Below, one piece after another: positions 59,500 through 64,000 of a DNA stretch of 64,000 nucleotides; positions within the stretch are counted from its first letter, which is position 1, and each line of letters begins with the position of its first letter. The stretch is taken from contig CAITYF010000029.1 of NCBI GenBank assembly GCA_903896545.1, positions 62,001-126,000 on the forward strand. The letters run 5' to 3'. A program made the position numbers and the translations under genes. This DNA comes from an uncultured Myxococcales bacterium (GTDB lineage: Bacteria; Myxococcota_A; UBA9042). The notes below the pieces were generated by a model that searched no databases, was not told the origin of the DNA, and worked only from the letters and a program-made list of their open reading frames with translations.

Positions 59500-60120
59500 T
59501 TACTTGCGGCGACGCAGAAACCAGAACGCCAGCGCCGCCAGTGCCGCGAGAATCACGCCGGGCAGCCAGCGCGATGCGGTCGATCCGGCCTCTTGCAGCT
59601 GGCGGCACTCCGCGGGATTCGGCGCATTCAGACACGGATCCGCGGTAGGCGTCACGCCCGGAGCCAGCGGCCCGCCTTGCGCGCGCGTCGGGTCGCCCGG
59701 CAGCACGTCGTGATTTTCACCGTCGTGGTCCCGCAGCTGCGTCCACTTGAAATCGCGCACTTGCGTGAGTTGCGCCTTCAGCGCTCGGAGCGCGTCATCG
59801 GGGAGATCGGCGGAGATGTTGGCGATCTCAAAAGGCCCCGCCGCGCGTGGACCTTGCGGGTCCTGCGGATGTTGCAAACGCACGCCCAGACCGACGCCCG
59901 CTGGATTGCGATACCGCGCATCGATGAAACCGTGGTCGATGTTGGCACCGGTAAACGTCCAGCCTGTCGGCCAGCTTGAATTCGTCGTCAATGCGTGCTC
60001 AATGACGGCTTCCTGTCCTGGCGCAATCGCCCAGGAATCGGCGGCAAATGCCGCTGTGGGCAGGCCAAGTGCCGCTGCAAGCACCGCCAGCGCCATTCGA
60101 AACACGGACGGATTCAGCAT
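59500..60120 (-). CDS. Exported protein with C-terminal membrane tail, between guaB and guaA
   Basis: A 206-residue protein with a signal peptide (cleaved near AFAAD), a small domain with one conserved-looking region (WTFTGANIDHGFIDARYRNPAGVGLGVRLQHP), an Asn/Pro-rich stretch with two Cys (DPCLNAPNPAECRQ), and a C-terminal helix followed by RRRK. The end matches the MYXO-CTERM-like layout of two other proteins here. Function unknown. The gene is inserted between guaB and guaA with short gaps (14 and 73 bp), so it is probably co-transcribed with GMP synthesis. Confidence 0.75.
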   Translation of the reverse strand: MLNPSVFRMALAVLAAALGLPTAAFAADSWAIAPGQEAVIEHALTTNSSWPTGWTFTGANIDHGFIDARYRNPAGVGLGVRLQHPQDPQGPRAAGPFEIANISADLPDDALRALKAQLTQVRDFKWTQLRDHDGENHDVLPGDPTRAQGGPLAPGVTPTADPCLNAPNPAECRQLQEAGSTASRWLPGVILAALAALAFWFLRRRK

Positions 60121-60134
60121 GGTGACCTGCACGT

Positions 60135-63152
<3,018 letters not shown>

Positions 63153-63228
63153 TCGCCTCGCCACGGCGCGCGGAATGGCGTAACGTCCCGGCGTCTTGCA
63201 ACCGTCGCAGGACCGTCACGAGGCCGTC

Positions 63229-64000
63229 ATGTTGCACCCGGTTGCCCGCTTTCTTCTTCCGCTGCTGGCGGTCGGGTGCCAGTCGACACCCGCGGCGACG
63301 ACGCCCACGTTCGATGGCACGACGCTGCTCTCGACGATCACGCGGCGCGGCGTGGCGCATCAAAACGACAAGCCGAGCGCGGAAGACCCGCGCGTGCCTG
63401 CCGACGTGCAAGCGCTGCTGGCGGAGAAATTGGGCGAGACGATTCAATTGGCGGGCGAAGCACATCAGGCAAAGACCGAAGACGCCGCCGCGGCACCTGC
63501 GATGGGCGCGGGTGCCAAGACGCTCGTGCGCTTCGTGCATCTGACCGACACACAGCTGGTCGACGACGAGTCGCCGGCGCGCAACTGCATTTTTGACGCG
63601 GCGGGTGCGATCGACGGCGCGTTTCGCCCGCAGGAAGGTTACGGCTGCCAGTTGCTGGATGCCGCCGTGCGCGGGATCAATGCCCTGCACGCGTCGCTGC
63701 CGATCGATTTTGTCCTGACCGGCGGGGACAACGTCGACGACGCGCAGCGCAACGAACTGCAGTGGTTTGGCAAAGTGCTCAACGGCGGCCTGGTGGAATG
63801 CGACAGCGGTAGCGACGATGGCGACAAGCCTGGGCTGGTTTTCCCGCACAAGCGTCCGTTCACCGCGGCGGGACTCGCGGTGCCGTGGTACTGGGTCAGT
63901 GGCAACCATGACGTGCTTGTCACGGGGGTCTACAAAGTCGATGAGGCCGAACGACGACTCGCGTTGGGCACGACTGCAACGATGGGCACGCGCAATTACG
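63229..64000 (+). CDS. Metallophosphoesterase lipoprotein, 3' end outside window
   Basis: Calcineurin-like phosphoesterase exported as a lipoprotein (lipobox AVGC, about residues 15-18). The visible 257 codons carry RFVHLTDTQLVDDES (first metal motif, D-x-Q replacing DxH), DFVLTGGDNVDDAQ (GGDN replacing GDxxD) and WYWVSGNHDVLVTG (GNHD), so the third metal motif is standard and the first two are variant. The His motifs GHxH lie beyond the window end. ATG 63229 has GAGG 8 bases upstream. Substrate unknown; it probably acts on an extracellular phosphate ester. Confidence 0.87.
   Translation, partial: MLHPVARFLLPLLAVGCQSTPAATTPTFDGTTLLSTITRRGVAHQNDKPSAEDPRVPADVQALLAEKLGETIQLAGEAHQAKTEDAAAAPAMGAGAKTLVRFVHLTDTQLVDDESPARNCIFDAAGAIDGAFRPQEGYGCQLLDAAVRGINALHASLPIDFVLTGGDNVDDAQRNELQWFGKVLNGGLVECDSGSDDGDKPGLVFPHKRPFTAAGLAVPWYWVSGNHDVLVTGVYKVDEAERRLALGTTATMGTRNY

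Overview
The window is chromosomal DNA from a GC-rich bacterium with an outer membrane. The best guess is a myxobacterium-like or other delta-proteobacterial lineage (Myxococcota, Bradymonadota or a relative). The grounds are several lipoproteins with clear lipoboxes, TonB-like and porin-like envelope proteins, a MopE-type protein with six C-(x)-G-x-D-(D/N)-(D/N)-C-(D/N)-G repeats, three exported proteins ending in a Cys, hydrophobic helix, Arg-rich tail that resembles MYXO-CTERM, a Gld-type ABC operon, PilZ and FHA proteins, and an AT-hook protein. This is inference from protein families; no rRNA or tRNA gene is present to fix the taxonomy. No CRISPR array, insertion sequence, integrase or prophage was seen. 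About 57 protein genes are supported.

Layout. 0-9.5 kb (minus strand): a site-2 protease cut by the window edge, a large membrane protein, fumarase (fumC), a membrane-anchored pseudokinase, a class II aldolase, a DUF4403-like lipoprotein, an FKBP isomerase, a membrane metallophosphoesterase and an unknown protein. 9.5-12 kb (minus): an SDR-type epimerase and a secreted VWA protein with a strong terminator. 12-22.4 kb (plus): glpD, a CysQ-like phosphatase, a tiny lipoprotein, a CPBP protease, argG, prs, a TonB-like protein, a MA-type peptidase and an unknown protein. 22.4-30.2 kb: two small minus-strand genes, then a GldA/GldF/GldG/DUF4340 operon from a near-consensus promoter, then an orphan LolD-type ATPase. 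30.2-34.5 kb: a 490-bp gene-free stretch, an AT-hook protein, then a convergent FHA/polyproline/coiled-coil gene with a PilZ gene. 34.7-41.2 kb (plus): dnaK, a DnaJ/CbpA-type co-chaperone, a DOMON-like secreted protein, a predicted outer-membrane barrel and an orphan phage-tail-tube (gp19-like) gene. 41.3-49.4 kb: a GST, a TrmH-type methyltransferase and a thioredoxin-fold protein as one overlapping minus-strand operon, transketolase, a MidA-like methyltransferase with TPRs, a phospholipase-D/cardiolipin-synthase enzyme and a small Cys-rich membrane protein. 49.4-52.3 kb (minus): a TldD/PmbA protease pair. 52.3-57.8 kb: the MopE-like protein facing a run of secreted proteins (a frameshifted copper-monooxygenase-like lipoprotein, a Cys-rich lipoprotein, a CxxxxCH lipoprotein, a BNR-repeat protein), then a lipoprotein with a von Hippel-Lindau beta-domain signature. 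57.8-61.6 kb (minus): guaB, a tail-anchored exported protein and guaA. 61.7-64 kb (plus): a YbjN-like protein, an outer-membrane lipoprotein and a metallophosphoesterase lipoprotein running off the end.

Regulation visible in the sequence: several intergenic regions hold a promoter of the form TTGACA (or TTGCCG) - 16/17 bp - TAnnnT. In at least three cases the -10 box lies only 6-7 bases before the start codon, which predicts leaderless mRNAs. Housekeeping genes (fumC, glpD, argG, prs, dnaK, tkt, guaA, guaB) sit among lineage-specific envelope genes with no sign of a recent island. The least expected items are the VHL-beta lipoprotein, the lone tail-tube gene, the secreted copper/redox-like cluster, and a patch of foreign codon usage inside the DUF4340 gene.
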